Source: Alentia gelatinosa
Lineage: Eukaryota > Annelida > Polychaeta > Phyllodocida > Polynoidae
DNA: 64,000 nt
Assembly (NCBI GenBank): GCA_950022655.1
Contig: OX465579.1
Span: 77,759,193 to 77,823,192, forward strand
Direction of reading: 5' to 3'
How positions within the stretch are numbered: the stretch's first letter is position 1; the number at the start of each line of letters is the position of its first letter. The position numbers were made by a program, and so were the translations under genes. This document shows, in pieces, positions 56,624-64,000 of this stretch. A model generated the notes under the pieces. That model did no database searches, was not told where the DNA came from, and saw only the letters and a program-made list of their open reading frames with translations.

Positions 56624-59600
56624 GATTTTAGGGCATGCAGGAAACAGCAGCAAACCCAAATGAGCAATGGCACTGAACAGGGAAAGCTGTAAAGTTGGCA
56701 TGTGGCTCCGAGAATGCAACATATTGCATGGGGATAATAACAAAATTTGTTTTCGACTCTCAAGAGATATTTATCACTCTAGTGCTGTTGTTACTTGGCA
56801 TGTTATCAGGACACACATCATAGAACAAAATGCTCTAGTGACACAGATTTGGATTTAGTTTTTGTCATATAACACAAATGAGTGAACCCCTCTTTGTTTA
56901 CCTGAGTAAAGGTTGGCCCCATCAGGAATCGCGAAAAGAAAAGGTTTGCCCCACGGAGATATAAAAGAAATGACCCTCCTCCCATGGATTTATAAAAGAG
57001 AAAGATTTAGCGTGCCGCCCCCCCCCCCCCAACTTTCGAAATACAGGGGGGAAAAGAAACATCAGGCTAAGAGCTGGCTCTCCCCCATGAAAACTACACC
57101 TCAAACGTATTTAATAAATGGTCGATTACAAATGAAAAGTCAGTATTGTTCTATTTCCAGTGGTAAAAGCGTCTCACCTTCACACCAGGAGGGGTTAGTT
57201 TCTGAGACCCGGTAACCATAGCTGCACTGACAGTCGTAGCCACCGTCTGTATTTCCGCAGATCTGCTGACAGTTGTGAAGGTTCTCTGTACACTCGTCTA
57301 TGTCTGTAGTAAATTCGGAAACCGCATTTTTTGTGATGTCAATAATGATGATAATGAAACATAATAAGCAAGCCTGTAGTGATGCCTTTGTCGGTCTTTT
57401 ATTCCATAAATACTGCCCTGCGCCTAGAGCGACAGGCTGTAGTAACGGAACCAAATACCTCAAATGGCCATCAAAACAAGCTCAGTAAGTACGTTTCCTT
57501 CAGAGTTGATGACAATTGTTCTCCATAATACACAAGAAAGGCTACACAATGCTGAATTCGTGGTTGTCTAGAGTAGACAACACACAACAATCATGTGCAA
57601 CAGTATCATAGATCATATACGGGGTGTAATTGGTAGCCCATGGCCGTAGGGTCAGGGGCAGTCATTGCTCCACCTGACGCAATCCCCTCCTACTAGCGCA
57701 CCCTGCGCGCCCCCTCGTATAGGCCACGTGAACCACGCGGTCACGTGGTACGCCGCTACACTGACCTCTTCCCATTCTCCTGCTTTTCTTCACCACGTAC
57801 GGACGTACTCTACAATTTCTCTCTCTTTGGCCTACATCGCTTGCCGTCCCTATACTCCACGAGTATCGGACCGAGCCGTACGAGGACAACTACGGGTGAT
57901 TTGAAAGTACTACGACAGGGAGGAAAATGCTGAAGACACGGGCCACCCCAGGACCTTCGCAGGCGCAGGAGGGGGACCAGACCTCCGACTCGACCGTGAG
58001 GGCCAGCGAGGACCACGTGGAGTCCGTCTCCCAGGTGGGAAGTGTGAGATCCGCGAGGGCCACGGCCGTTGACGCCAGCCTCGCCCAGATGAGAGCCGAC
58101 ATCAATGGTGTGGTGCAAGCCGTAGCAGCACTGACCAGGGCGCGGTCCCAGGACTGAGGTTCCCAGGCGCCCTCGGCACGATCTGCAGCCGCACGGAGGA
58201 CGGAGGACTGGGCCGAGGACCAGGCCTCCCGGGTACTCCCGGAGCCGAGACAGCTGAGGGACCGCTACGCCCAGGACACCTACGTCCAACGCGAACTGGA
58301 CCGGGAGACGATACGCCACGACCGCACGGCCGGTAAGCTGTATTCTGATCTTAATATTGCCCGCCTCACATCGAAGCCGTATATGTTTCTGGACCGAGAG
58401 GGAGTGTACACTTTCTCTAGACTCTCCTTCTATTGTGTTCAGGATACAGGGTAAAGGCCACCTGTATTCCCACAGATATGTTGCCATTTGCGGAGGTTCT
58501 CTGTACATTTGTCTGCAGTAAACAACACACTACTATGAAAAGACAGCTTTCGCACGTGCATCCAATGGGTTCGTTATGTACTCATGGCCATTAGGAATTT
58601 CGTCCTATCATCAATATACGCACCTTGACATTTCTAGTTTTTGAGCATTGCATAGTTGCTTATCTTGAAATTTGTGGTTGTGGACCAGGGTGTAGCCATT
58701 TCTCTTGATATTTCTAGTTGTTGAGCATGGTGTTGCTGCTTACCTTGATCTTTCTGGGTGTTGAGCAGGGTGTGACTGCTATCCTTGACATCTATGTCTT
58801 TTTAGCATGGTGCAGCTGCTTACCTTTCATTTTCCTGGTTGTTGAGCAGGGTGTAGCTGCTTACCTTGACACCTATAGTTTATGGGCAGGGTGTAGCCAT
58901 TTCCCTTGTGATTTTATGGTTGTTGAGCAAGGGGAAGCTGCTTACCTTCACATTTCTGTTGTTACCTCTTACCTTTACATTTGTGGATTGATGACGGGGT
59001 GTTGACTCTTACCTGGACATTTCTGGTTTAAAAAAAACATTTGTGGTTATTGAGGAGGATGTTGATGCTTACCTTCACATTTGTTGTTTTTTAGCAGCCT
59101 GTATCCGTCCTGACAGTCGCACGTGTAGCCCCCTGGCGGCTCGTCCTTACACGTGCCTTTCTGCTTGTCGCAGGTGTTCAGAATGGGCGTCGCACACTCG
59201 AACTTATCTGAGGGATAGCGAATATATCTATGAGCTTATAATCATGGTTCCTGGTCTATTGTAATTAGTAAGGAAATAACAGCTAAATCTCGACTTTAAA
59301 ATACCAAGAAAATATGGGTCTGAAACCACGAAGTGTTTCCCTTCCAATTCTCGCTGGTGTTACATCGAGTCCAAACTATGGTTGTTGTGTCAGGGCGATT
59401 TGGTGCTGCAGGGAAGGTGTGGTGGAACAAAATCATTTTAAAAAATGGATAAAAAAGGGTGAACTCTGATGTGATACTATTATAGGTCAGAAGACAGTTA
59501 TTTTTGGAATCATTTTGTAGAAAGGTGCTGATAGAAACAAATTGTTCAGCTATGAATTGGCCAAGCGTATTATAGTAGAGGTTTGTTCGACTTTGGATTG

Positions 59601-60211
59601 ACCACTTGTAGCTAAATGGATATTCCTTAGTACATCGCAGGATTGTGCACAGGCTATAATACTAACAATTTTCAGATGTGGTAAATCTATAAGCAATCTA
59701 TATCTGAAAAAAAATTAACATGCTACCAAATTATGGGGATGAATAAGGAAAGAGCGCAGCTTAGATTGAAAAAAGGGGATATCTTCTAAAGGTTGGTAAC
59801 ATTGACCAACAAAATATGTTTCCAGATCTGCATCTGCACTGCACGAACACCACCATTTTACTTATGAATGCACTCGGCGTATAGGTATGCTTTTGAGGCG
59901 TATACAAATGAAAATAAGTCGATTTACAGCCGATACGTGCGATGCCGTCATGGAGCATGTATGTGTAAAGTGGTTAGATTCGTGCAGTGCTGGAAACTAG
60001 AAATCCCACTCATGATCACGGCTCACCTTTGCAGGTGTAGGTGCCGACCAGGTCGAAGCCCTCCTTACACTGACAGTAGTAAGTGTCGCGGTGGTCCACA
60101 CAGATCTGTTCACACTGGTGACGTTTAGGGTGGTCCTCTTCCAACAAACACTCGTTAAATTCTGCAAGAATAAGATGAACCATCTATCAGCTTTTATCTA
60201 AAATATCATCT

Positions 60212-60269
<58 letters not shown>

Positions 60270-63200
60270 AAAGGCAAAATTCGAAAAATGCATCTACTAG
60301 ATATTCCTGTGTTCATTTGTGATTCAAATAATCAAGGTTAGATTCTATTAAAAGTTGGATTTGAACATGAAAGGTTTTCAATATTAATAAAACCGCATCA
60401 AATAGCAAACTACTCGTCGAAGACCTGAAACTAGACAGCGGCGATGAAAGCACCTCCACACCAGCAACACCCGCAAACACCAAGTCACCAACATGGCCCA
60501 AAACCTCTACCCCAGTCAACAAAAATGACGAGAAAACAGAACCCAACATCAGGACGACCCATGCCGGGCACCGACCTACAAGCCTACGTAATGATGAAGC
60601 TGTATCACATCGGTCGAAAAATGAACCAAAAGGTGAAGAGAGACCGGTATGACAGCATGAAGAAGAATATCTAATGCCATTGTGAAGCCGGGCATCCACT
60701 GGGTTCCCGATGTACTCTGATATGCCCGACGATGCTCCTTCGACCCGAATAGGAGTACAAGTACAATTCAATAACTTTTTCGAATTGATTGTATGGTTGG
60801 ACTTTATTTAGCAGCAGGTTTTCAACGTTTTGGCTCTTTATGAGCATTTGTCAAATAGAATAAATATCATAAAAGATATCATGTAAGGTTAACGAAAACC
60901 GCGTTTTACCGCGATGGAGACTCAATATGCACAGTTTACCATAAAGTTTTAGAGGGGGCCTCCTTACCGTAGCAGTTCTGTCCGTCGCCGTCCAGATGCA
61001 CGGGGCATGCGGAGCATGTGTATTCTGCCACCAGGTCCTCCGTCACCACCTCCTCCGCCTTGATGTCTGAACAGCCTGCAGTATACAGAGGTATATAGAT
61101 ACGGGAATTAAGCTCTCAGCTTATTGTATGGCAGAGAGGCACAAAGTAGCTAGATGTAGAGGTTGTATTGGCAGTAGGCATTATACAGTAAATGAAACAT
61201 GAAAGAGGGATCGAGGTACTGCAGAACTTTGATATGTTGGACCATAAGAGAGTTGCTATTTATTGCAACGATTATTATGATATTGCAAACTGGAAAATGT
61301 GATGTATACAAGTGATAACTTCTATGTGTATATTCATGATAAATTACATTCTATTACAGCCGTGGTGTCGTAGAACCTCAGAATGATCAAAAAGGTAATA
61401 TCCAGGTGAAATATCAAGTGGATGGGCAGACTACCTTGAAATCTAAGTAGTTATTTTGTCAGAGAGGTTTGAGTCAGCGAGTACTGACCTTGGTAGCAGG
61501 CACCGAGCGTGCACCCGTCCAGTTCCTCCTGACAGAAGCGCCCCGTCCACCCGGGAGGACAGGTGCACACCGCCACTGAGCACCCGTCCAGCGCCTCCTG
61601 AAAAGGGGTTAGATCGAATTAATTATTTCTCAAATATTACACCAGCTCCTGCTTACAGAGGTGCAGACGGTCACCGAGGATCCATCCAACGGGGAATGGG
61701 ATGTATGGAATCATTAATCTGTTAAAATTTACATTAAAAACACTAATAAATCAGGAGTAGCCATGGTAGCACCTAGTATCTTTGTGTTCGAGTTTTAACT
61801 CCCTTCCTTTTAAGGTCAACTCTTGTGTAAGCTGAGCACTAGACTTAAAAAGATGTCATTAGGACATCTGCTGCCATTCCCACAAAGAAACCTACTGACC
61901 AATTCCCCTGGCGGATGTCATCATGACACGTTCCTCCATTCTCTGACAGACACTTAATGACTGGCGTACCTGACAGATCTCATCATGACACGTGCCTCCA
62001 TTCTCACACAGACACCTGATGAGAGTGGGTCTGATGAGAGAACTCGATCCTTCCTCGTCTTCCACCACGAACTGTAGATAGTAGCAGTCACTGGTCGGCA
62101 GCTCGTGAATGAACTCGGCCTGTAAAATAGGAAGGACCGTATAGATGAGTGTGGACACACGAAAGGGCTCAAGAGAGAGTCATAAGAACTCACATATCAT
62201 AATAAAACAATATAGAAAAAAAAAAACAACATGACAATCACCCAACCCTATTTCTTAATATATATTTACTGGGGAAATGATTTGCATAGATACATATACA
62301 GATATAAAGATACACATATAACTCAAAATATGAAATGGATTAGATGAATACTATCATAGCTAGCAGTGTGCATATTCACAGAGCCGCTCCTGACCTGGAA
62401 TGTGGCAGGCCTGGCGCCCGCCTGTGCTTGGAGTTCCTTCTGCTCCGAGTCGAGCTGCTCATAGTGACGGTGGTCGCGCAGACTGGCGCTGAAGGTAAGC
62501 TGTTCCGCTCCGGGCTTGGTGGCCACGAGGCGGACGCGCAGAGCGGCGTCCAGAACGAGGTTCACCTTGAAGTCCGTGCCATACGTGAACACGGGCGGAG
62601 TGTCACCTGTAATAGAGTATATTGACCAGTATCCTAATGGTGGGCTGTATAAGGTTACTACGAATATGCGTGTCCTAGATACATATATATGCGTATGTCT
62701 ATGTGAATGTGGGTGGAGTGTCACATAGTGTACAATAGCGTAGTAGTATGAGGAAGGATAGTTACAGAGCACCTAGTTGTGGAAGTTAGAGGTCTTCCAT
62801 AACATAGGCGCAGGGACGTACAGTTACTACGTTTCTTTATCAGTATCTACCCCAAAATAACGATAATAAGTTCCACTTAAATACTTACTGACAGATATAT
62901 AACTGTCCTCAAGACACTCGATGTATGGGATCGTATGCCTATTTATAATGAAGTTTCAATAAGATCTAATGAAGCAGTATTTCATCTTTAAGGAAACTTA
63001 GATTTGGTTGCCATGGTTACCATCATTGTGTTCCATCACATATCTAGGAAAGTGACATTAACCATTGGTACTCATCAAGGCTGTCAATATGTCGCATGTC
63101 TATATTTGTAGGAAAAAAAAACAAAAAACCAAAACAAACTACCCAACAACTCCATTTTGGCCGGTTCCATTGAATCTGTAAATCTAAATTGAATTCCCCA

Positions 63201-63627
63201 CAGTTCCATGACTTTGTTTCCCTGAATTAAAATATTATGAAATTGCTGAAACACCCCCCTACTGCAATCCATCATGATTATTTGCCACCGTCACACAAAT
63301 ACTTACGCAGCAGGTTCCTCTGTTTCTCAAATGCCATCACTGACTCCAGGGTTCTCTGGCCTATCGCCCTATCGCCACTGGCCACGGCGTCAAACAGGCA
63401 CTGCGGGTCGGACTCAATGTCCTGAGGCGGGCGACACATGGCCAGTAGGGTGGTCTCCAGCCCCGAGAGCTGTAGTGTGCTCGTCACCCAGTCCTCGTCG
63501 TAGTACTGCAGCGCGCTGTAGATGGGTTTTCTCGCCAATATATACGGAGGAATGTACTTGGAGAATAAAGTGCAATCGTTGGCGTTGGCGCCCACCAGAG
63601 AGTTGCCGCACATCAGCAGCAGGGACC
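50750..63627 (-). CDS. VWD/EGF mosaic extracellular protein gene (partial, 12 exons)
   Basis: Twelve exons read right to left encode about 510 residues of a secreted or membrane-anchored protein. The order is a VWD-associated cysteine region, a beta-rich linker ending in a GSSSL...P...[10 protein letters not shown] motif typical of mucin-like/VWDE-like proteins, a compact EGF, a split EGF, then EGF-like domains of which several carry the DIDEC-type calcium-binding start and the Asn/Asp-hydroxylation pattern before YxCxC. Introns are GT-AG and phase 1 between all EGF exons. Neither end is present: no start codon or signal peptide on the right, no stop on the left. Closest family by architecture: animal mucin-like, SUSD2-like or VWDE-like proteins; I cannot choose between them. 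Confidence 0.8.
51001..51163. repeat. TATA/TATG microsatellite
   Basis: Imperfect TA, TATG and TATC repeats. They create long but meaningless open frames of I, Y, V and H on both strands. Confidence 0.95.
51511..51903 (-). repeat. Dispersed repeat, minus-oriented copy
   Basis: Aligns as a reverse complement with 54878..55251 over nearly 400 bp. Shared landmarks are TCGATGGTTTTGTGGAC, GGGTTGACGCG, CTTTGCTCTATAGCA, GAGGCCGTATACCAC and TTTTCAATGG. Likely two copies of one non-autonomous element; no terminal inverted repeat was recognised. Confidence 0.75.
52035..52050. repeat. Poly(A) run
   Basis: 16 A residues; no adjoining retroposed body recognised. Confidence 0.9.
52330..52620. mobile_element. 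MITE-like GCGTATA-rich element
   Basis: Many inverted GGCGTATA/TATACGCC pairs and a segment GTAAAGTTGGTGGTTCTTGTGCAGTGGCAG (52482..52511) that resembles both ends of the element at 59818..59998. Borders are approximate. Confidence 0.4.
52642..52770 (-). CDS. Exon B: calcium-binding EGF-like domain
   Basis: 43 codons, phase 1-1. DIDEC start, six cysteines, hydroxylation motif [12 protein letters not shown], ends SECKG. Acceptor TATTTCAG, donor GTACACAG. Confidence 0.92.
53006..53118. mobile_element. Small foldback (MITE-like) element
   Basis: 24-bp terminal inverted repeats with three mismatches: 53006..53029 against 53095..53118 (TAGTAGTGTAAGTG / CACTAACGCTACTA side). The interior has GCCGAGCGCAGTGAG. 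113 bp, no coding capacity. Confidence 0.65.
53305..53388. repeat. 21-bp tandem repeat, four copies
   Basis: Units of the form ACATATTGYGTGCTTTGACTA at 53305, 53326, 53347 and 53368, each with one to four changes. Confidence 0.85.
53484..53835. mobile_element. 352-bp foldback element with long inverted arms
   Basis: Ends CTGACAG...GCCCCGGAA and TTCCGGGG...TGTCAG are inverted. Further in, GCGATATCGACTGATAAC and AACACTCGCCGC (left arm) are mirrored by GGCGGCGAGTGTTGTTATC and GGTCGATATCGC (right arm), and TGACGTCATTAT by ATAATGACGTCA. Both arms are over 100 bp with gaps. No transposase is present, so this is a non-autonomous DNA element. Confidence 0.72.
54345..54405. repeat. Inverted repeat with 16-bp arms
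   Basis: 54355..54370 and 54381..54396 (AGAAATCCTTCA / TGAAGGATTTCT core) pair with one mismatch around a 10-nt loop; the match continues with gaps to GGTGT/ACACC. Confidence 0.75.
54706..54849 (-). CDS. Exon C: non-calcium EGF-like domain
   Basis: 48 codons, phase 1-1. Lacks the DxDE start; six cysteines in the order TC, IC, YC, EC, HC, VC, ending ALPVCLG. Acceptor CTCACAG chosen because it keeps phase 1; donor GTAAGTC. Confidence 0.82.
   Translation of the reverse strand, partial: HSQTRLVGVRMISVNATLKPTAAGLTRRPSVTVRTATYPAGTLYPCV
54850..55976 (-). other. Intron C/D
   Basis: 1.1 kb. The right-reading copy of the dispersed repeat (54878..55251) abuts exon C; the rest (55252..55976) shows nothing recognisable. 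Confidence 0.7.
54878..55251 (+). repeat. Dispersed repeat, plus-oriented copy
   Basis: Inverted partner of 51511..51903. The two copies flank exons B and C and could pair as a 400-bp stem in the pre-mRNA. Confidence 0.75.
55977..56099 (-). CDS. Exon D: calcium-binding EGF-like domain
   Basis: 41 codons, phase 1-1. DIDEC start, six cysteines, motif [12 protein letters not shown]. Acceptor GGTTTCAG, donor GTAAGTA. Confidence 0.92.
56128..56188 (-). pseudogene. Decayed copy of exon D 5' part
   Basis: Matches the 5' half of exon D together with its acceptor (TATCTGAAACCAG on the plus strand) at about 85% by eye, but has a base missing and the first cysteine lost, so it cannot encode an EGF domain. 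Confidence 0.8.
56535..56627. repeat. AG microsatellite
   Basis: About 46 AG dinucleotides with one ATAG interruption near the end. Confidence 0.97.
57178..57303 (-). CDS. Exon E: calcium-binding EGF-like domain
   Basis: 42 codons, phase 1-1. [12 protein letters not shown] start, six cysteines, motif [12 protein letters not shown]. Acceptor ACTACAG, donor GTGAGAC. Confidence 0.92.
57650..58454 (+). mobile_element. Retroelement-like remnant with broken open frame
   Basis: GC-rich block unlike its AT-rich surroundings. From ATG 57927 a plus-strand frame runs 176 codons to TAA 58452..58454 but is broken by an in-frame TGA at 58155..58157. The product would be rich in S, A, R, E and D, with no recognised catalytic motif. 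The style (ordered N-terminal region, [16 protein letters not shown]) resembles N-terminal parts of retrotransposon gag-like proteins, but the family is not certain. The frame ends where the exon E relic begins. Confidence 0.45.
58455..58513 (-). pseudogene. Decayed copy of exon E
   Basis: The minus strand reads like exon E ([16 protein letters not shown] against [17 protein letters not shown]). Six bases are missing after the acceptor and one cysteine is W. The copy is cut off at the retroelement border near 58454. Confidence 0.82.
58621..59082 (-). repeat. 40-bp minisatellite made from the exon F 3' end and splice donor
   Basis: Eleven to twelve imperfect 40-bp units. On the minus strand each resembles TACACCCTGCTCAACAACCA + GAAATGTCAAG + GTAAGCAGC, that is, the last ~31 nt of exon F ([11 protein letters not shown] in the real exon, YTLLNNQKCQ-like in the units) plus the first intron bases. 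Several units keep a perfect GTAAG donor (near 58741, 58821, 58861, 58941, 58970, 59010). Confidence 0.82.
59073..59207 (-). CDS. Exon F: EGF-like domain
   Basis: 45 codons, phase 1-1. Starts DKFEC, six cysteines, [13 protein letters not shown], ends NNKCEG. Acceptor TCCCTCAG, donor GTAAGCATC. Its last 30 nt are the founding unit of the minisatellite to the left. Confidence 0.9.
59208..60026 (-). other. Intron F/G
   Basis: 0.8 kb. A MITE-like element occupies 59818..59998; 59208..59817 shows nothing recognisable. Confidence 0.7.
59818..59998. mobile_element. MITE-like element with imperfect inverted ends
   Basis: The left end GTTTCCAG...CACTGCACGAA...TTTTAC is mirrored at the right end by GTAAAGTGG...TTCGTGCAGTG..CTGGAAAC; about 45 bp each with a gap. 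Related ends occur at 51387..51421 and 52482..52511. Confidence 0.6.
60027..60161 (-). CDS. Exon G: EGF-like domain
   Basis: 45 codons, phase 1-1. Starts EFNEC, six cysteines, motif [12 protein letters not shown], ends YTCKG. Acceptor TTCTTGCAG, donor GTGAGCC. Confidence 0.9.
60215..60267. repeat. AT microsatellite
   Basis: Pure AT dinucleotide run of about 53 bp. Confidence 0.97.
60340..60870 (+). mobile_element. Possible retroelement remnant
   Basis: Two plus-strand frames of about 75-90 codons, rich in S/T/P then K/R, lie between two weakly similar stretches (AAAGTTGGATTT..AGGTTTTCAA near 60351 and GGTTGGACTT..AGGTTTTCAA near 60795). The right part contains CAACGTTTTGGCTCTTTATGAGC, a kind of motif seen at ends of Penelope-like elements. 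A fragment at 60686..60720 also resembles 58557..58590. Family assignment is tentative. Confidence 0.3.
60968..61075 (-). CDS. Exon H: second half of a split EGF-like domain
   Basis: 36 codons, phase 1-1. Supplies four cysteines (first GCSD, then [16 protein letters not shown]), completing the EGF begun at the end of exon I. An alternative in-phase acceptor nine bases in (end 61066) would drop three codons and the first cysteine, so the longer form is preferred. Confidence 0.78.
61076..61488 (-). other. Intron H/I
   Basis: 413 bp; no repeat or exon recognised. Confidence 0.7.
61489..61597 (-). CDS. Exon I: EGF-like segment
   Basis: 109 nt, phase 0 in and phase 1 out, 36 codons plus one base. 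Reads [20 protein letters not shown], then [16 protein letters not shown]; the first part closes the compact EGF begun in exon J and the last part opens the EGF finished in exon H. Acceptor TTTTCAG, donor GTCAGTA. Confidence 0.8.
61641..61694 (-). pseudogene. Decayed copy of exon I start
   Basis: The minus strand reads [11 protein letters not shown] where exon I has [11 protein letters not shown]; two cysteines are lost and the frame then drifts. Confidence 0.65.
61909..61960 (-). pseudogene. Decayed copy of exon J end
   Basis: About 80% identical to 61970..62021. Reads [16 protein letters not shown] where exon J has [16 protein letters not shown]; two cysteines are lost and there is no splice donor. 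Confidence 0.78.
61970..62119 (-). CDS. Exon J: linker end and start of compact EGF
   Basis: 50 codons, phase 0-0, the only fully phase-0 exon seen. Starts [17 protein letters not shown] and ends [16 protein letters not shown]. The pattern QF-V-ED-G-SS...P...C-C-NGG-C is typical of the segment after VWD in mucin-like/VWDE-like proteins. Acceptor TTTTACAG, donor GTACGCC. Confidence 0.78.
62120..62394 (-). other. Intron J/K
   Basis: 275 bp, A-rich on the plus strand; nothing recognised. Confidence 0.7.
62395..62606 (-). CDS. Exon K: beta-rich linker
   Basis: 212 nt, phase 1 in, phase 0 out, 70 codons plus two bases. Begins [15 protein letters not shown], no cysteines; alternating hydrophobic residues suggest a beta-sandwich. 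Acceptor TTACAG, donor GTCAGGAG. Confidence 0.75.
62607..63306 (-). other. Intron K/L
   Basis: 700 bp; AT-rich, no exon, repeat family or RNA gene recognised. Confidence 0.65.
63307..63627 (-). CDS. Exon L: VWD-associated cysteine region
   Basis: 321 nt, phase 1-1, 106 codons plus three split bases. Contains [11 protein letters not shown], an acidic DEDW stretch, [20 protein letters not shown] and a [11 protein letters not shown] helix-like segment. The QCLFD-x-x-x-GD-x-x-x-G motif follows VWD domains in SUSD2/mucin-4-like proteins. Acceptor TTCCCCAG, donor GTAAGTA. Confidence 0.78.
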
Positions 63628-64000
63628 CTGGGGAACATAGCGTGCATCTCTGACATTTTCAGCCTCGTGAGAGTGAAATAAGTGTTTTCAAAGATGATAA
63701 TGAGGAATGTTGCTTTGGATGTTATATCATTCTAGAACACCTAAGCTAAAAAAAAGTGTTTTCTGTGATAATTCATGTAACATAGGGAGGAAGACGCTTC
63801 TACTCCCATGGTTGCTGGAGATCTTACACCGCTGCTGAACTAAGATTGACTCAGAATATCTGTGCGGACTTTACAATAATAGTAAAGCAGAGACCCAGCA
63901 TTCCCGCTTACATTCAGTCTAATGATCTTTCTCGGAACTGAATTCAGTATACTTCAACAGCATTGTGTTATAGGAACTGGACTCTGAACTTCTGAGTGAA
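63628..64000 (-). other. Intron upstream of exon L (partial)
   Basis: No convincing exon. A donor-like GTAAGC (minus strand) near 63907 follows about 90 nt with stops in all three frames, so I do not call it. Confidence 0.55.

Larger units (their letters stand above)
56100..57177 (-). other. Intron D/E
   Basis: 1.1 kb. A decayed copy of exon D lies at its right-hand side start (56128..56188); an AG microsatellite (56535..56627) and a C13 run (57018..57030) follow. Nothing else recognised. Confidence 0.7.
57304..59072 (-). other. Intron E/F
   Basis: 1.8 kb. Holds a retroelement-like remnant (57650..58454), a decayed copy of exon E (58455..58513) and a 40-bp minisatellite (58621..59082). 57304..57650 shows nothing recognisable. 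Confidence 0.75.
60162..60967 (-). other. Intron G/H
   Basis: 0.8 kb. AT microsatellite at 60215..60267 and a possible retroelement remnant at 60340..60870; nothing else recognised. Confidence 0.7.
61598..61969 (-). other. Intron I/J with decayed exon copies
   Basis: 372 bp; contains partial copies of exon I (61641..61694) and of the end of exon J (61909..61960). Confidence 0.72.

Noticed and set aside
56410..56763. Serine/leucine-rich 76-117 codon frames
   Set aside because: Produced by the AG microsatellite.
57810..58508. 232-codon minus-strand frame
   Set aside because: It is antisense to the retroelement-like frame and runs through the dead exon E copy in a wrong frame; GC-rich sequence lacks stop codons by chance.
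60313..60771. 152-codon minus-strand frame
   Set aside because: Serine/leucine-rich antisense translation with no domain; the opposite strand has equally open frames.
63905..64000. Possible further 5' exon of the VWD/EGF gene
   Set aside because: A donor-like GTAAGC is present but all three frames upstream contain stops within about 70 nt and there is no acceptor.

Overview
The window comes from an animal (metazoan) nuclear genome, most likely a marine invertebrate, although the species cannot be fixed from sequence alone. The evidence is a vertebrate-like tRNA-Leu(CAG) with Pol III signals, and a multi-exon gene with GT-AG introns that encodes a secreted or membrane VWD/EGF mosaic protein of a type found only in animals. 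The introns are rich in microsatellites and foldback elements.

Left part (1 to about 50,436): one uninterrupted tandem array, already running at the left edge of the window. The unit is 469-477 bp and each unit carries one tRNA-Leu gene with anticodon CAG on the minus strand. I count 106 full-length copies. Seventy are identical in sequence, nine share three stem lesions, eight share a rewritten T loop (B box destroyed), and the rest carry private changes. Every unit also holds a second, decayed tRNA-Leu-like sequence about 83 nt long, so the unit looks like an old dimer of a roughly 235-bp monomer. The array shows higher-order structure: 1,417-bp trimers, a roughly 3.8-kb period, and a nearly perfect 12,748-bp tandem duplication (about 12.28-25.03 kb and 25.03-37.78 kb). 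The right flank (40-50 kb) is more diverse and ends in a degenerate half unit and a cut-off tRNA.

Right part (50,750 to 63,627): twelve coding exons of one minus-strand gene, read from right to left. The order is a VWD-associated cysteine region (exon L), a beta-rich linker (K, J), a compact EGF followed by a split EGF (J/I/H), and then EGF-like domains, five of them calcium-binding type (G, F, E, D, C, B, A). Nearly all introns are phase 1. Exon A ends at a normal phase-1 splice donor, so at least one more exon is expected to the left. None is visible before the tRNA array, which suggests the array lies inside an intron of this gene (same strand) or has cut the gene off. Several exons have decayed partial copies right beside them, and the end of exon F, including its splice donor, has been amplified into a 40-bp minisatellite.

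The introns contain foldback/MITE-like elements, a divergent inverted repeat pair, a retroelement-like open frame broken by a TGA stop, and AT, AG and TATG microsatellites. No other protein-coding gene is convincing. The short frames inside the tRNA array start at GTG and are not genes.
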